Shown piece by piece: positions 42,675-50,688 of a stretch of 64,000 nucleotides of DNA. Source of the DNA: Thermohalobaculum sp039513195 (GTDB lineage: Bacteria > Pseudomonadota > Alphaproteobacteria > Rhodobacterales > Rhodobacteraceae); NCBI GenBank assembly GCA_039513195.1, contig JBCCRM010000009.1, positions 62,001 through 126,000 of the forward strand, in the 5' to 3' direction. Made by a program: the position numbers and the translations under genes. Below the pieces are notes generated by a model, which was given only the letters and a program-made list of their open reading frames with translations, did not search any database and was not told the origin of the DNA. How positions within the stretch are numbered: the first letter of the stretch is position 1; each line of letters opens with the position of its first letter.

Positions 42675-44000
42675 TCACCCGGCGCGCTCCATGGCTCTCT
42701 CCAGCGCCGCATAGCTTTCGGCCACTGAGCCGTCGCCGGGGGAGGGTGCGCCCGCCAGAGCGTCGAGCGCTGGGTAAAACGCCACCGCCTCGTCCAGCGC
42801 GGTATCCCCACCTGGCGTGTACAGCCCCGCCTGGATCATTGGCGCGGCCTCCTCATAGGTTGCGATCAGGCGGCGCGCGCGGGCACAGAGGGCTGCTTCC
42901 TCAGGGTTCCAGGCCAGTTCTGCCGAGCGGGAAACCGACCGCCGAAGGTCGATCGCCGGATACCGCCCCCGCTCCGCGATCGCGCGGTCCAGCACCACAT
43001 GGCCGTCCAGCGTGCCACGCAGCATGTCGGACACCGGCTCCTCGGTGTCCGAGCCCGCCACAAGCACAGTAAAAATGCCCGTGATGTCGCCGCCCTTATC
43101 GTCCACTGACCCGGGGCCGGCTCGCTCGCAAAGCGCCGCGATTTCGCCGCCGGTAGAGGGCGGATAGGCCCGGAGTGCTGGCGGCTCGCCCGCGGCGAGG
43201 GCAATCTCGCGATGCGCCTCTGCAAAGCGGGTCACGCTGTCGAGGAGGCACAGCACATGCTGGCCCTTGTCGCGGAAATGCTCGGCAACGGTCATGGTCA
43301 ACAGCGCCGCGCGCCGTTTCATCAGGGCGCTCTGGTCCGAGGTCGCCGCAACCACCACCGTGCGGGAAAGCGCACCGCTCTCCCTCAGCCGGCGGATGAA
43401 GTCGCCAACCTCGCGTCCGCGCTCGCCGATCAAACCGATCACCACGACATCGGCGGCAACTCCCTCGGCCAAGCGCGTGAGAAGGCTCGATTTGCCGACA
43501 CCGGAGCCCGCGAAAATGCCCAGCCGCTGGCCACGGCAGATCGGCAGCAATGTGTCGAAGGCGACGAGCCCCGTCTGCAGCCGTGGGCCGAGCGGGCGCC
43601 GCCGGTCGCTCCGGGGCGGGACGGCGCGCAAGGCCAACCCTGGCGCGGGGCCGAGCGGCGGCGGCGTGCCATCGGCGCGCAGGCCTGCCCCATCAACCAC
43701 CTGACCCAGCCAGCCGACACCGGGCCGCGGCCCAGGATCGGCCGTCAGCCGGGCGGTCATGCCGGCGCCGATACCGGTTCCGCTGCCCATCAACAACCCC
43801 CGCACGTCCTCCTCGCCCAGGGCGACCACCTCGGCCGTTATGCTCTGGCCCGGTCCCGGCGCGATCTCCACCTGGTCGCCGAGCCGCGCCAGCCCCGAAA
43901 GGCCGCGGATCGTCACCGTCGCCCCGTCGGAAGCCTCGACGGTCCCCCACATTTGAAGAGCCGCCGGGAGTGCTCGGGCCTGATTGTTCAAATATTGCAT
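42675..44000 (-). CDS. fliI: Flagellum-specific ATPase FliI
   Basis: This 441-residue cytoplasmic ATPase energises flagellar export. Walker A is at about 164-172 (GIFAGSGVGKSSLL). VIGLIGERGREVGDFIRR follows, Walker B lies in VLCLLDSVTRFAEAHREIALAAGEPP, and RAYPPSTGGEIAALCERAG plus GSDTEEPVSDMLRGTLDGHVVLDR complete the catalytic region. The ATG at 44000 is used; the frame is open 48 codons further but crosses into the flgB promoter gap. It is transcribed alone, divergent from flgB, and works with FliH encoded 18 kb away. Confidence 0.95.
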   Translation of the reverse strand: MQYLNNQARALPAALQMWGTVEASDGATVTIRGLSGLARLGDQVEIAPGPGQSITAEVVALGEEDVRGLLMGSGTGIGAGMTARLTADPGPRPGVGWLGQVVDGAGLRADGTPPPLGPAPGLALRAVPPRSDRRRPLGPRLQTGLVAFDTLLPICRGQRLGIFAGSGVGKSSLLTRLAEGVAADVVVIGLIGERGREVGDFIRRLRESGALSRTVVVAATSDQSALMKRRAALLTMTVAEHFRDKGQHVLCLLDSVTRFAEAHREIALAAGEPPALRAYPPSTGGEIAALCERAGPGSVDDKGGDITGIFTVLVAGSDTEEPVSDMLRGTLDGHVVLDRAIAERGRYPAIDLRRSVSRSAELAWNPEEAALCARARRLIATYEEAAPMIQAGLYTPGGDTALDEAVAFYPALDALAGAPSPGDGSVAESYAALERAMERAG

Positions 44001-44012
44001 CAATCCATCTCC

Positions 44013-44027
44013 GTAACAAATTGGTAC
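44013..44027. promoter_or_regulatory. CtrA-like half-site pair between fliI and flgB
   Basis: GTAC-N7-TTAC read on the minus strand (plus strand GTAACAAATTGGTAC) in the 93-base fliI/flgB gap keeps the 15-base CtrA layout with mismatches in both halves. The gap is AT-rich compared with its flanks. Weakest of the four candidates. Confidence 0.2.
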
Positions 44028-44093
44028 ATAGAGATATTCTTTACCGCAGATCGGTATCTCGGGATCCGGCGAAGACAAGAAGTGCGAATCGCG

Positions 44094-44483
44094 ATGCTGT
44101 CGGATTTGAAGCTCATCCAAATGGCCTCCTCCATGGCCCGCCACGCCTCGTCGCGGATGCGGGTGATTGCGGAGAATGTGTCGAACGCCGACACGCCGGG
44201 TTTTAAGGCCCGAGATGTGAAGAGTTTCTCGGCAGTGGTGAACGAAGCCTTCACGCCGCGGGTCTCACGGCCGGGCCATCTCGCATCGTTGCGCGATCGC
44301 GTGGTCGAGCCGCGGGTGGAGATCTTCGAGGTGGCGCTCGGGCCCGGGCCGAACGGCAATTCGGTGAGCCTGGAGGATCAGGCCCTTCGCGCGGTCGAAA
44401 CCCAGGGCCAGCACCGCCTCGCGACCTCGGTCTATTCCAAGACCGTCGACATTCTGCGTCTCGGCCTCGGCCGCAGCCGGTAA
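44094..44483 (+). CDS. flgB: Flagellar proximal rod protein FlgB
   Basis: This 129-residue rod protein has the conserved N-terminal MASSMARHASSRMRVIAENVSNADTPGFKARDV and the C-terminal SLEDQALRAVETQGQHRLATSVYSKTVDILRLGLGRSR typical of FlgB. The ATG at 44094 is the first giving the proper N-terminus; the frame open upstream is antisense to fliI. It heads the flgB-flgC-fliE-fliQ unit. Confidence 0.94.
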   Translation: MLSDLKLIQMASSMARHASSRMRVIAENVSNADTPGFKARDVKSFSAVVNEAFTPRVSRPGHLASLRDRVVEPRVEIFEVALGPGPNGNSVSLEDQALRAVETQGQHRLATSVYSKTVDILRLGLGRSR

Positions 44484-44495
44484 GGGAGAAGAGCG

Positions 44496-44888
44496 ATGCA
44501 CGATCTGCAGCGGGCAATGCTGTCGGCCTCGTCCGGCATGAGCGCCCAAAGCTTCCGGATGCGCCTGATCGGCGAGAATGTTGCCAATAGCGACACGCCG
44601 GGATTTCAGCGCAAGACGATCACGTTCGAGCAATTCTTCGACCGTTCCAATGGGGCGATGACGTTGCGGCTGGGCCCGGTGCGGCTGAGCCAGACGGATC
44701 CGCGCGAAGCCTACGAGCCCGGCAACCCGCTGGCCGACGATCGCGGTGTCGTGACATACTCGAATGTCGATCCGCTGATCGAGATCGCCGACGCGCGCGA
44801 GGCGCAGCGCTCCTACCAAGCCAATCTTACCGTGTTCGACCAGGCCCGGCGCATGCATGGCGGCCTGCTCGACCTTTTGCAGCGCTGA
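44496..44888 (+). CDS. flgC: Flagellar proximal rod protein FlgC
   Basis: This 130-residue rod protein has the N-terminal motif ASSGMSAQSFRMRLIGENVANSDTPGFQRKTI and C-terminal GVVTYSNVDPLIEIADAREAQRSYQANLTVFDQARRM, as expected for FlgC. GGGAGAAGAG precedes the ATG. Its stop overlaps a possible fliE ATG (TGATG). Confidence 0.94.
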   Translation: MHDLQRAMLSASSGMSAQSFRMRLIGENVANSDTPGFQRKTITFEQFFDRSNGAMTLRLGPVRLSQTDPREAYEPGNPLADDRGVVTYSNVDPLIEIADAREAQRSYQANLTVFDQARRMHGGLLDLLQR

Positions 44889-44926
44889 TGACGGCGCGGA
44901 TGCGAGACCAGAAAGGACCGACTTCC

Positions 44927-45235
44927 ATGCAGATCGAACCGAGCTTCTCTAGCCAGCTTTTCGACAGTGCCCGGCGGATGGCGCCGATGATGCCCGAGGA
45001 TCAGGGCGGGGTGGGGCGCACCAGCTTTGCCGAGGCATTGACCCAGGCGGCGCGTCAGATGGAGGAGACGCTCCGCACCGGCGAGGCGGCGGCTGAAGCG
45101 GCTGTGTCGGGCCAGGGCGATGTGCAGACCGTGGTCGAGGCGCTGACCGCGACGGAATTGGCGCTGGAGACCGCGGTGTCGGTGCGCGACAAGGTCGTGG
45201 AGGCTTATCAAGAGGTCCTGCGGATGCCGGTCTGA
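44927..45235 (+). CDS. fliE: Flagellar hook-basal body protein FliE
   Basis: This 102-residue MS-ring/rod junction protein ends with the FliE signature SGQGDVQTVVEALTATELALETAVSVRDKVVEAYQEVLRMPV; the N-terminal part MQIEPSFSSQLFDSARRM is polar. Start 44927 has AGAAAGGA 9 bases upstream and gives the usual length; an ATG at 44888 overlapping the flgC stop would add 13 residues and is a real alternative. FliE is the first rod substrate exported. Confidence 0.9.
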   Translation: MQIEPSFSSQLFDSARRMAPMMPEDQGGVGRTSFAEALTQAARQMEETLRTGEAAAEAAVSGQGDVQTVVEALTATELALETAVSVRDKVVEAYQEVLRMPV

Positions 45236-45247
45236 GGGGCGCGCCTG

Positions 45248-45514
45248 ATGACTGAGCTGGAGATGATCGCGCTGATGCGCGAGGCGACGTGGGTGGGGCT
45301 CTTGATCTCGACGCCAATCCTGGCAGTGGCCCTGGGGGTGGGGCTGCTGATCGGGTTGTTGCAGGCGCTGACCTCGATCCAGGAGCTGACGCTGACCTTC
45401 GTGCCGAAGCTGGTGGCGATCCTGCTGGTGTTTTGGGTGTCGATGTCCTTCATGAGCCAGGGATTGGTCGGGCTGTTTCAGCAAACGATCCTACCGGCGA
45501 TCGAACGGAGCTGA
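45248..45514 (+). CDS. fliQ: Flagellar export gate protein FliQ
   Basis: This 88-residue protein with two membrane segments is typical FliQ: MTELEMIALMREATWVGLLISTPILAVALGVGLLIGLLQALTSIQELTLTFVPKLVAILLVFW is the pattern, seen as helix 1 around LLISTPILAVALGVG and the QALTSIQE loop. It packs with FliP and FliR in the export gate. It ends the flgB operon; repeat SR2 copy 4 follows. Confidence 0.94.
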   Translation: MTELEMIALMREATWVGLLISTPILAVALGVGLLIGLLQALTSIQELTLTFVPKLVAILLVFWVSMSFMSQGLVGLFQQTILPAIERS

Positions 45515-45579
45515 CGCCTTGGCCTGTTGCCCGCCCGGGGTGGCGCCGGCGCTCCGGAATCAGCGGCGCACGGGGGCAG

Positions 45580-45801
45580 GCGGTTCCGCCACGACCCGCA
45601 GCGGCTTCGCCGCTGCGGGTCGTGGCGTCCGGGGCGCCGCGTCGGCCTCCCGGAACGTGGCTGGATGTGCGCTCGCGGCGGTCTTCGGGACCGGCGCCTG
45701 TGGGACGGCCCCGGCGCCCTGCAGCCTCTCCACACACCATGATGGTGAAGCGCGCCGCGGGCGCTGCCGGTGCCAAATGCCGGGAGGCCGACGCGGCGCC
45801 C
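45580..45801 (+). repeat. Structured dispersed repeat SR2, copy 4 (best-preserved arms)
   Basis: The paired-arm unit is 45632-45801 (170 bp). Its first 22 bases (45632-45653) are the exact reverse complement of its last 22 (45780-45801). Six bases to the left stands a perfect 17-bp stem with a TTC loop (45589-45625), preceded by GGTTCCGC as in copy 2. The core CGCGGCGGTCTTCGG follows the left CGCGTC by 30 bases, and GCGCGCCGCGGGCGC precedes the right arm. No target-site duplication is evident. The right arm contains the first codons of the sltF gene. Confidence 0.85.
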
Positions 45802-46646
45802 GTAGGGCGGGTTCGTGGGCGCTTGGCGTGGGTTTCGCGAGCCTTGTCTGCATGGCGGCGAGCACTGGATCGGCGACGGCGAACAATGCCGACCTATGCC
45901 AGCGCGCCGCCGCCCGGGCTGCTGCGACCCATGCGGTTCCTGTCGACCTTATGCAGGCGATCTCCCGGGTCGAGACCCGTCGGCCTGGCAGTGGCGCATC
46001 CTGGCCCTGGACGTTGAACATCGAGGGCGAGGGGCACTGGTTCGAGACCCGCCGTGCGGCTCTCAAGGCCGCGCAAAACGCTGTCGCCAGAGGCCAGACC
46101 TCTGTCGATCTCGGTTGTTTCCAGGTAAATTTCCGCTGGCATGGCGAGCATTTCCGAGGTCTCGACGGAATGCTGGATCCGGCCGGCAGCGCGGACTATG
46201 CCGCGCGCTTCCTACGCCAGCTGTTCGCGGAGACCGGCAATTGGCTCGCCGCAGTCGGGCTCTACCACTCCCGCACCGAGCATCACTCCGCCCGTTATCG
46301 TGGGCTCGTCGAGGCTGCCCTACGTGCCGCGCCGCAACGCATGACAATGGCTGCGGCATCGATGTCGCCGGGCTCGCTCTTTGCTCTCCGCGCGGCAGCG
46401 AAAACGGCAGCTCAAGGCTCGCTCTGGCGGGCGGAGCGGGAGGCCATTGCAATTCTGCGCGCTCCCGCAGGACCCATCATCGCCGCGCAACAGCCGAAAC
46501 TGGGCGCGGCGCGGTCGCATGCGCCGTCGATCTCCGGCGCATCTCAGACCCCCGCCGGCGCAAACCGCAGTCCGGCCGCACCCGGCGGGCTCGGCCTTGG
46601 CGCCCTCGGTGGTCCGCGCCCCGGCCTGATCGCCGCGGGCTCCTAA
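45777..46646 (+). CDS. sltF: Flagellar lytic transglycosylase, SltF-like
   Basis: This 289-residue exported SLT-family lytic transglycosylase has a basic N-region then hydrophobic LGVGFASLVCMAASTGSATA as signal peptide. The catalytic domain at about 40-175 has the active-site glutamate in LMQAISRVETRRPG, a VDLGCFQVNFRWH segment and AARFLRQLFAETGNWLAAVGLYHS. The C-terminal third is low complexity. Its place among flagellar genes, and the lack of a hydrolase domain in FlgJ, match Rhodobacter SltF, which opens peptidoglycan for the rod. The ATG at 45777 lies in the right arm of repeat SR2 copy 4 and has no good ribosome-binding site; the open frame to 45519 lacks a convincing start. Confidence 0.8.
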   Translation: MPGGRRGARRAGSWALGVGFASLVCMAASTGSATANNADLCQRAAARAAATHAVPVDLMQAISRVETRRPGSGASWPWTLNIEGEGHWFETRRAALKAAQNAVARGQTSVDLGCFQVNFRWHGEHFRGLDGMLDPAGSADYAARFLRQLFAETGNWLAAVGLYHSRTEHHSARYRGLVEAALRAAPQRMTMAAASMSPGSLFALRAAAKTAAQGSLWRAEREAIAILRAPAGPIIAAQQPKLGAARSHAPSISGASQTPAGANRSPAAPGGLGLGALGGPRPGLIAAGS

Positions 46647-46725
46647 GAGCGTCACCTTCGGTCAATGGTTCTGTGGTGGGTTAAGCCCGCGCGGCCAAAA
46701 GGTGCCGGGCCAGGGGAGAATCCCG

Positions 46726-48810
46726 ATGCAGAGCCTGTCGATCCAATCCGTCTTCCAGCCAACAGTCCTGTTGGCGTTGGCGCTGATGGCGATCATCTGC
46801 ATGATGGTCCTCCCGATGCCGTCCTGGATGCTGGATATCGGCCTTGCGGTCTCCTTTGCGCTCTCGATCCTGATCTTCACCACCGTCCTCTTCATCGAAC
46901 GGCCGCTCGATTTCTCCGCCTTCCCGACGATTCTGCTCGCCTCGCTGATGCTGCGTCTGTCGCTGAATGTCTCCTCCACCAAGCTGATCATTGGCGAGGG
47001 GCATAACGGTACCCATGCCGCCGGCGGCGTGATCGAGGGGTTTGCGATGTTCATCATGTCCGGGAACCTGTTCCTCGGCCTGGTGATCTTCGGCGTGCTG
47101 CTGATCGTGAATTTCATCGTCATCACCAAGGGCGCGGGCCGGATGGCGGAGGTGGGCGCGCGCTTCGCCCTCGACGGGATGCCGGGAAAGCAGCTCGCCA
47201 TCGACAGCGACGTGGCCGCGGGCGCCATCAGCCATGCCGAGGCGAAGGAACGCCGCCGGGTCGAGCAGGAGGAGACGACCTTTTTCGGCTCGCTCGACGG
47301 AGCGTCGAAATTCGTGAAGGGCGATGCGATCGCCGGGCTCCTGATCACCCTCCTCAACCTCGTCATGGGGATCGCCATGGGCCTCGCCGTCCATGGCCTC
47401 AGCTTTGGCGAGGCGGTCGAGACCTATTCGATCCTGACCGTTGGCGACGGGCTGGTCAGCCAGATCCCGTCCGTCATCACCTCGATCGCCGCGGCCCTCC
47501 TGCTGTCGAAGGGCGGCAATTCCGGCCCTGCGGATCTGGCGGTGTTCGACCAGCTCGGCGGTTATCCGGCGGCACTGGGAACGGTGGCGATGCTTATGGC
47601 CCTCTTCGCCTTCGTCCCTGGGCTGCCTTTCATGCCGTTCATCTTCGGGGCCTCGGTCCTTGGGATCGCCGCGGTCTTCTCCGGCCGGATGCTCGCGGCG
47701 AAGGAGGAGGAGGCCCTGGTCCCGCCGGAGCCGGAAGCGCCGCCGGAAAAGCCGCAGCGCCCGCTCGGCGATCTCCTCGACGTCGACGAGGTGCATGTCC
47801 GCTTCCATCCCGGCCTGATCCCCTCGGTCATGGAGCCGGGGGCGGGGCTGGAAAAACGCATCGTCAATATGCGCCGCCATATCGCGACCGAGTTCGGCTT
47901 CGTGATGCCGGAGGTGCGGCTGACCGACGATGCGATGCTGGCGCCGGAGCACTACTCAATCCATGTGCAGGGGATCGAGGTCGCGCAGTCCAAACTGCGC
48001 CCCGGCAAGCTGTTGGTCCTGACCCGCGAAGATGTGCCTATCGATGTGCCGGGCGAGGATGTCGCCGAGCCCGTCTACGGCGCACCCGCCCGCTGGATCG
48101 CCGAGGACAAGCATGACGAGGCTGCGACCCTGGGCTTGCCGGTGATCTCGCCCGGCGAGGTGGTCGCGACCCATCTTCTGGAGACGATCAAGGCGCATTT
48201 CGGCCGGCTGTTCTCGCGGCGCTCGCTCCGCAAGTTGCTCGACGAGTTCACCAAGCCCTCCGACCCGCAGCGGGCCGAGGCGAACAAGAAGCTGCTCGAC
48301 GAGTTTGTGCCGGAGAAGATCGCCCTCGACCAGCTCCAGACCGTGTTGCGCTTGCTCTTGGAGGAGCAGGTGCCGGTGCGCAATCTGCCTTTGATCCTGG
48401 AAGCGGCGGCCGAGGGGCGCGGCGCCGGCCTCGGAATCGAGGATTTGGTCGAACATGTGCGCCGGCGCATCGCCTTCCACCTGACCGCACGCCTCCTCGA
48501 TCCGGCCGGCACCCTGCCTCTGATCCAGCTGAAGCCCGAATGGGAGGCGCTGTTCACCGAGCATGAGCGCATCGAAAACGGCAATGCCGATGTCGTCCTG
48601 CCGCCGGAGGAGTTCAACCGCCTCGCCACCGCGATCCGCGGCGCGGCGGCAGAGCCGCAGAAGCGCGGGCTACAGCCGGTGATCGCAACCTCCTCCCGCC
48701 GCCGACGGTTCCTGCGCTCGATCCTGGAGGCGAAGGGGATCCGCAACCCGGTGCTCTCCTTCGACGAGATCGGCACCTCGGTGCAGCTCAATCTGGTTGG
48801 GACGGCCTGA
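46726..48810 (+). CDS. flhA: Flagellar export protein FlhA
   Basis: This 694-residue export-gate protein has about eight N-terminal membrane segments (ALALMAIICMMVLPMPSWMLDIGL onward) and RPLDFSAFPTILLASLMLRLSLNVSSTKLIIGEGH. The FHIPEP cytoplasmic loop follows (GARFALDGMPGKQLAIDSDVAAGAIS then RRRVEQEETTFFGSLDGASKFVKGDAIAG). The C-terminal cytoplasmic ring domain includes GEVVATHLLETIKAHFGRLFSR. The ATG at 46726 with GGGGAGA 7 bases upstream is chosen over one 24 bases earlier. It leads the flhA-fliR-flhB unit. Confidence 0.96.
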   Translation: MQSLSIQSVFQPTVLLALALMAIICMMVLPMPSWMLDIGLAVSFALSILIFTTVLFIERPLDFSAFPTILLASLMLRLSLNVSSTKLIIGEGHNGTHAAGGVIEGFAMFIMSGNLFLGLVIFGVLLIVNFIVITKGAGRMAEVGARFALDGMPGKQLAIDSDVAAGAISHAEAKERRRVEQEETTFFGSLDGASKFVKGDAIAGLLITLLNLVMGIAMGLAVHGLSFGEAVETYSILTVGDGLVSQIPSVITSIAAALLLSKGGNSGPADLAVFDQLGGYPAALGTVAMLMALFAFVPGLPFMPFIFGASVLGIAAVFSGRMLAAKEEEALVPPEPEAPPEKPQRPLGDLLDVDEVHVRFHPGLIPSVMEPGAGLEKRIVNMRRHIATEFGFVMPEVRLTDDAMLAPEHYSIHVQGIEVAQSKLRPGKLLVLTREDVPIDVPGEDVAEPVYGAPARWIAEDKHDEAATLGLPVISPGEVVATHLLETIKAHFGRLFSRRSLRKLLDEFTKPSDPQRAEANKKLLDEFVPEKIALDQLQTVLRLLLEEQVPVRNLPLILEAAAEGRGAGLGIEDLVEHVRRRIAFHLTARLLDPAGTLPLIQLKPEWEALFTEHERIENGNADVVLPPEEFNRLATAIRGAAAEPQKRGLQPVIATSSRRRRFLRSILEAKGIRNPVLSFDEIGTSVQLNLVGTA

Positions 48811-48817
48811 CCCTTCG

Positions 48818-49600
48818 ATGGAAGAGGCGTTGAGCCAGATCTTCACCGCGACGGCCGAAAGCGTTTGGGTCGCCGCCGGGGTCTTCACCCGGGTCGCGGG
48901 CGCGCTGTTCTTCGTGCCGGGCTTCGGCGAGCGGGGTGTGCCGATGCGGGTAAAGCTCGCAGGTGCGGTTGCGCTCACCTGGTTGTTGGCGCCGCTGATC
49001 GCGCCCCTGGTGCCGCAAACCCCGCAGGAGCCGATCGGGCTGTTCCTGATGTTGGGGGCGGAGGCGGCGGCCGGTCTCCTGATCGGGTTCGGCTTTCGCC
49101 TGATCATCTTCACCCTGCAGATCGCCGGCACCATCGCCGCCCAGAACCTGACCATCAGCCACATGTTCGGGGTCGGCGTCGCCCAAGAGCCGGAGCCGAC
49201 ACTGGCGACCTTCCTCTCCTATGGCGGGATCGCCATCGCGCTGATTGCGGGCCTGCATGTCGAGCTGGTTGCGGCCCTCGCTGGGCTCTATGGGCTGCTG
49301 CCCTTCGGCGCCTTCCTTTCCGGACCCGAGCTGGCGGAATGGGGTACGGCGCGCCTGGCGCAGGTTTTCTCGCTCGGCCTTTCGCTGGCGCTGCCCTTTG
49401 TCGCCATCGGGTTCCTCTACAACATCATGCTCGGCGCGCTCAGCCGGGCCATGCCGCAGGTGCTGATCACGCTGGTCGGCGTGCCGCTCCTCGTCGGCCT
49501 CGGTATTGCAACGCTGTGGCTGGTGCTGCCGGAGCTTTTCTTCCGCTGGTCCGAGGTCATGGATGCCGTGTTCCTCGACCCGCTTTGGGACACCCTCTGA
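48818..49600 (+). CDS. fliR: Flagellar export gate protein FliR
   Basis: This 260-residue inner-membrane protein has about six hydrophobic segments: VFTRVAGALFFVPGFGERGVPMRVKLAGAVALTWLL near the start, then EAAAGLLIGFGFRLIIFTLQIAGTIAAQNLTISHMFGVG, and ALPFVAIGFLYNIMLGALSRAMPQVLI, all FliR patterns. The ATG at 48818 follows the flhA stop by 7 bases. Its stop overlaps the flhB ATG by one base, ensuring stoichiometric synthesis of gate subunits. Confidence 0.94.
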   Translation: MEEALSQIFTATAESVWVAAGVFTRVAGALFFVPGFGERGVPMRVKLAGAVALTWLLAPLIAPLVPQTPQEPIGLFLMLGAEAAAGLLIGFGFRLIIFTLQIAGTIAAQNLTISHMFGVGVAQEPEPTLATFLSYGGIAIALIAGLHVELVAALAGLYGLLPFGAFLSGPELAEWGTARLAQVFSLGLSLALPFVAIGFLYNIMLGALSRAMPQVLITLVGVPLLVGLGIATLWLVLPELFFRWSEVMDAVFLDPLWDTL

Positions 49601-50688
49601 TGGCGGAGGACGACGGCGCCCAGGAAAAGAGCCATGACGCCACCCCCCGCCGCATCGAAAAGGCGCGGGAAGAGGGGAATGTCGCCAACAGCCAGGACGC
49701 GCAGGCCTTGGCCGTCTATCTCGGCTTCGCAATCGCCATGGCCATCGGCGGGGCCTGGGCTGCCACCGGGCTCGGCACTGTCCTGATGGCGCCCCTCGCG
49801 CATCCGGAGGATCTGGCGCGTGAGATGCTCAGCGGCGGTGCCGCCGACGCGGCGATCCTGCTGATGGGTAAAATCGCCGCTGTCGGGCTGCCGATCCTCG
49901 CCGCGCCGCCGCTTTTGGTGATCCTCCTCCTGCTCGCGCAGGGCAATATCGTGATCGCGCCGAAAAAGGTCGCGCCAAAGCTCTCTCGCATCAATCCGAT
50001 CGACAACGCGAAACAGAAATACGGCATCCGCGGCCTGGTCGAATTCCTGAAAAGCTCCGTCAAGCTCGGGGCGCTGAGCATTGTCCTCGGCCTGGTGATC
50101 TGGCGACAGGCCGACGACTTTGCCCGCTACACGCATATCGAGGGGCGGCTGAGCGGCGCGCTCCTCGACGATCAGTTCTGGGCGCTCGCCACCGGGATCC
50201 TGATCGTCGCCGCCGTGATCGCGTTTTTCGACGTGATCTGGCAGCGCAACCGCCATTTGGCCGAGCTGCGTATGACCCATGAGGAACTGAAGGAGGAGCA
50301 GAAGGAGGCCGAGGGCGATCCGCATCTGCGCCAATCGCGCAAGGAACGGGCCCGCAAGATCGCCACCAATCGGATGCTGAACGACGTGCCGAAGGCGGAT
50401 GTGGTGATCGCCAACCCCACCCACTACGCCGTCGCGCTCACCTGGGACCGCCGGCCCGGCAGCGCTCCGGTCTGCGTCGCCAAGGGATCGGACGACATCG
50501 CGCTCGCAATCCGCGGCCGGGCGGAGGCCGCGGAGGTGCCGGTGCATGAGGATCCGCCGACCGCCAGGGCGCTGCATGGATTGGTCGAGGTCGGCCAAGA
50601 GATCCCGCAAGAGCATTACAAGGCCGTCGCCGCTGCCATCGTCTTCGCCGACAAGATCCGTCAGAAACGGGCGGAGCGGGTGCTGTGA
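49600..50688 (+). CDS. flhB: Flagellar export switch protein FlhB
   Basis: This 362-residue protein has four membrane helices and a cytoplasmic tail with the self-cleaving NPTH motif at about 272-275 (VVIANPTHYAVALTW), which switches export from rod/hook to filament substrates. N-terminal EKSHDATPRRIEKAREEGNVANSQD and ARKIATNRMLNDVPKADVV are typical. It overlaps fliR by one base and the following FliJ-like gene by 4 (GTGA). Confidence 0.95.
   Translation: MAEDDGAQEKSHDATPRRIEKAREEGNVANSQDAQALAVYLGFAIAMAIGGAWAATGLGTVLMAPLAHPEDLAREMLSGGAADAAILLMGKIAAVGLPILAAPPLLVILLLLAQGNIVIAPKKVAPKLSRINPIDNAKQKYGIRGLVEFLKSSVKLGALSIVLGLVIWRQADDFARYTHIEGRLSGALLDDQFWALATGILIVAAVIAFFDVIWQRNRHLAELRMTHEELKEEQKEAEGDPHLRQSRKERARKIATNRMLNDVPKADVVIANPTHYAVALTWDRRPGSAPVCVAKGSDDIALAIRGRAEAAEVPVHEDPPTARALHGLVEVGQEIPQEHYKAVAAAIVFADKIRQKRAERVL

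Noticed and set aside
45519..45776. Longer N-terminus for the SltF-like protein starting at 45519
   Set aside because: It would place about 86 low-complexity residues, encoded by the repeat and hairpin, ahead of a normal signal peptide.
45632..45801. SR2 copies as coding sequence for a small protein on the minus strand
   Set aside because: Minus-strand frames in copies 2 and 4 share a PVPKTAAS-like stretch, but differences between copies show no bias to third codon positions and there is no common start codon.
46681..47952. Long open frame antisense to flhA
   Set aside because: It mirrors the codon structure of a high-GC gene, has no family motif and an arginine/histidine/aspartate-rich composition typical of antisense frames.
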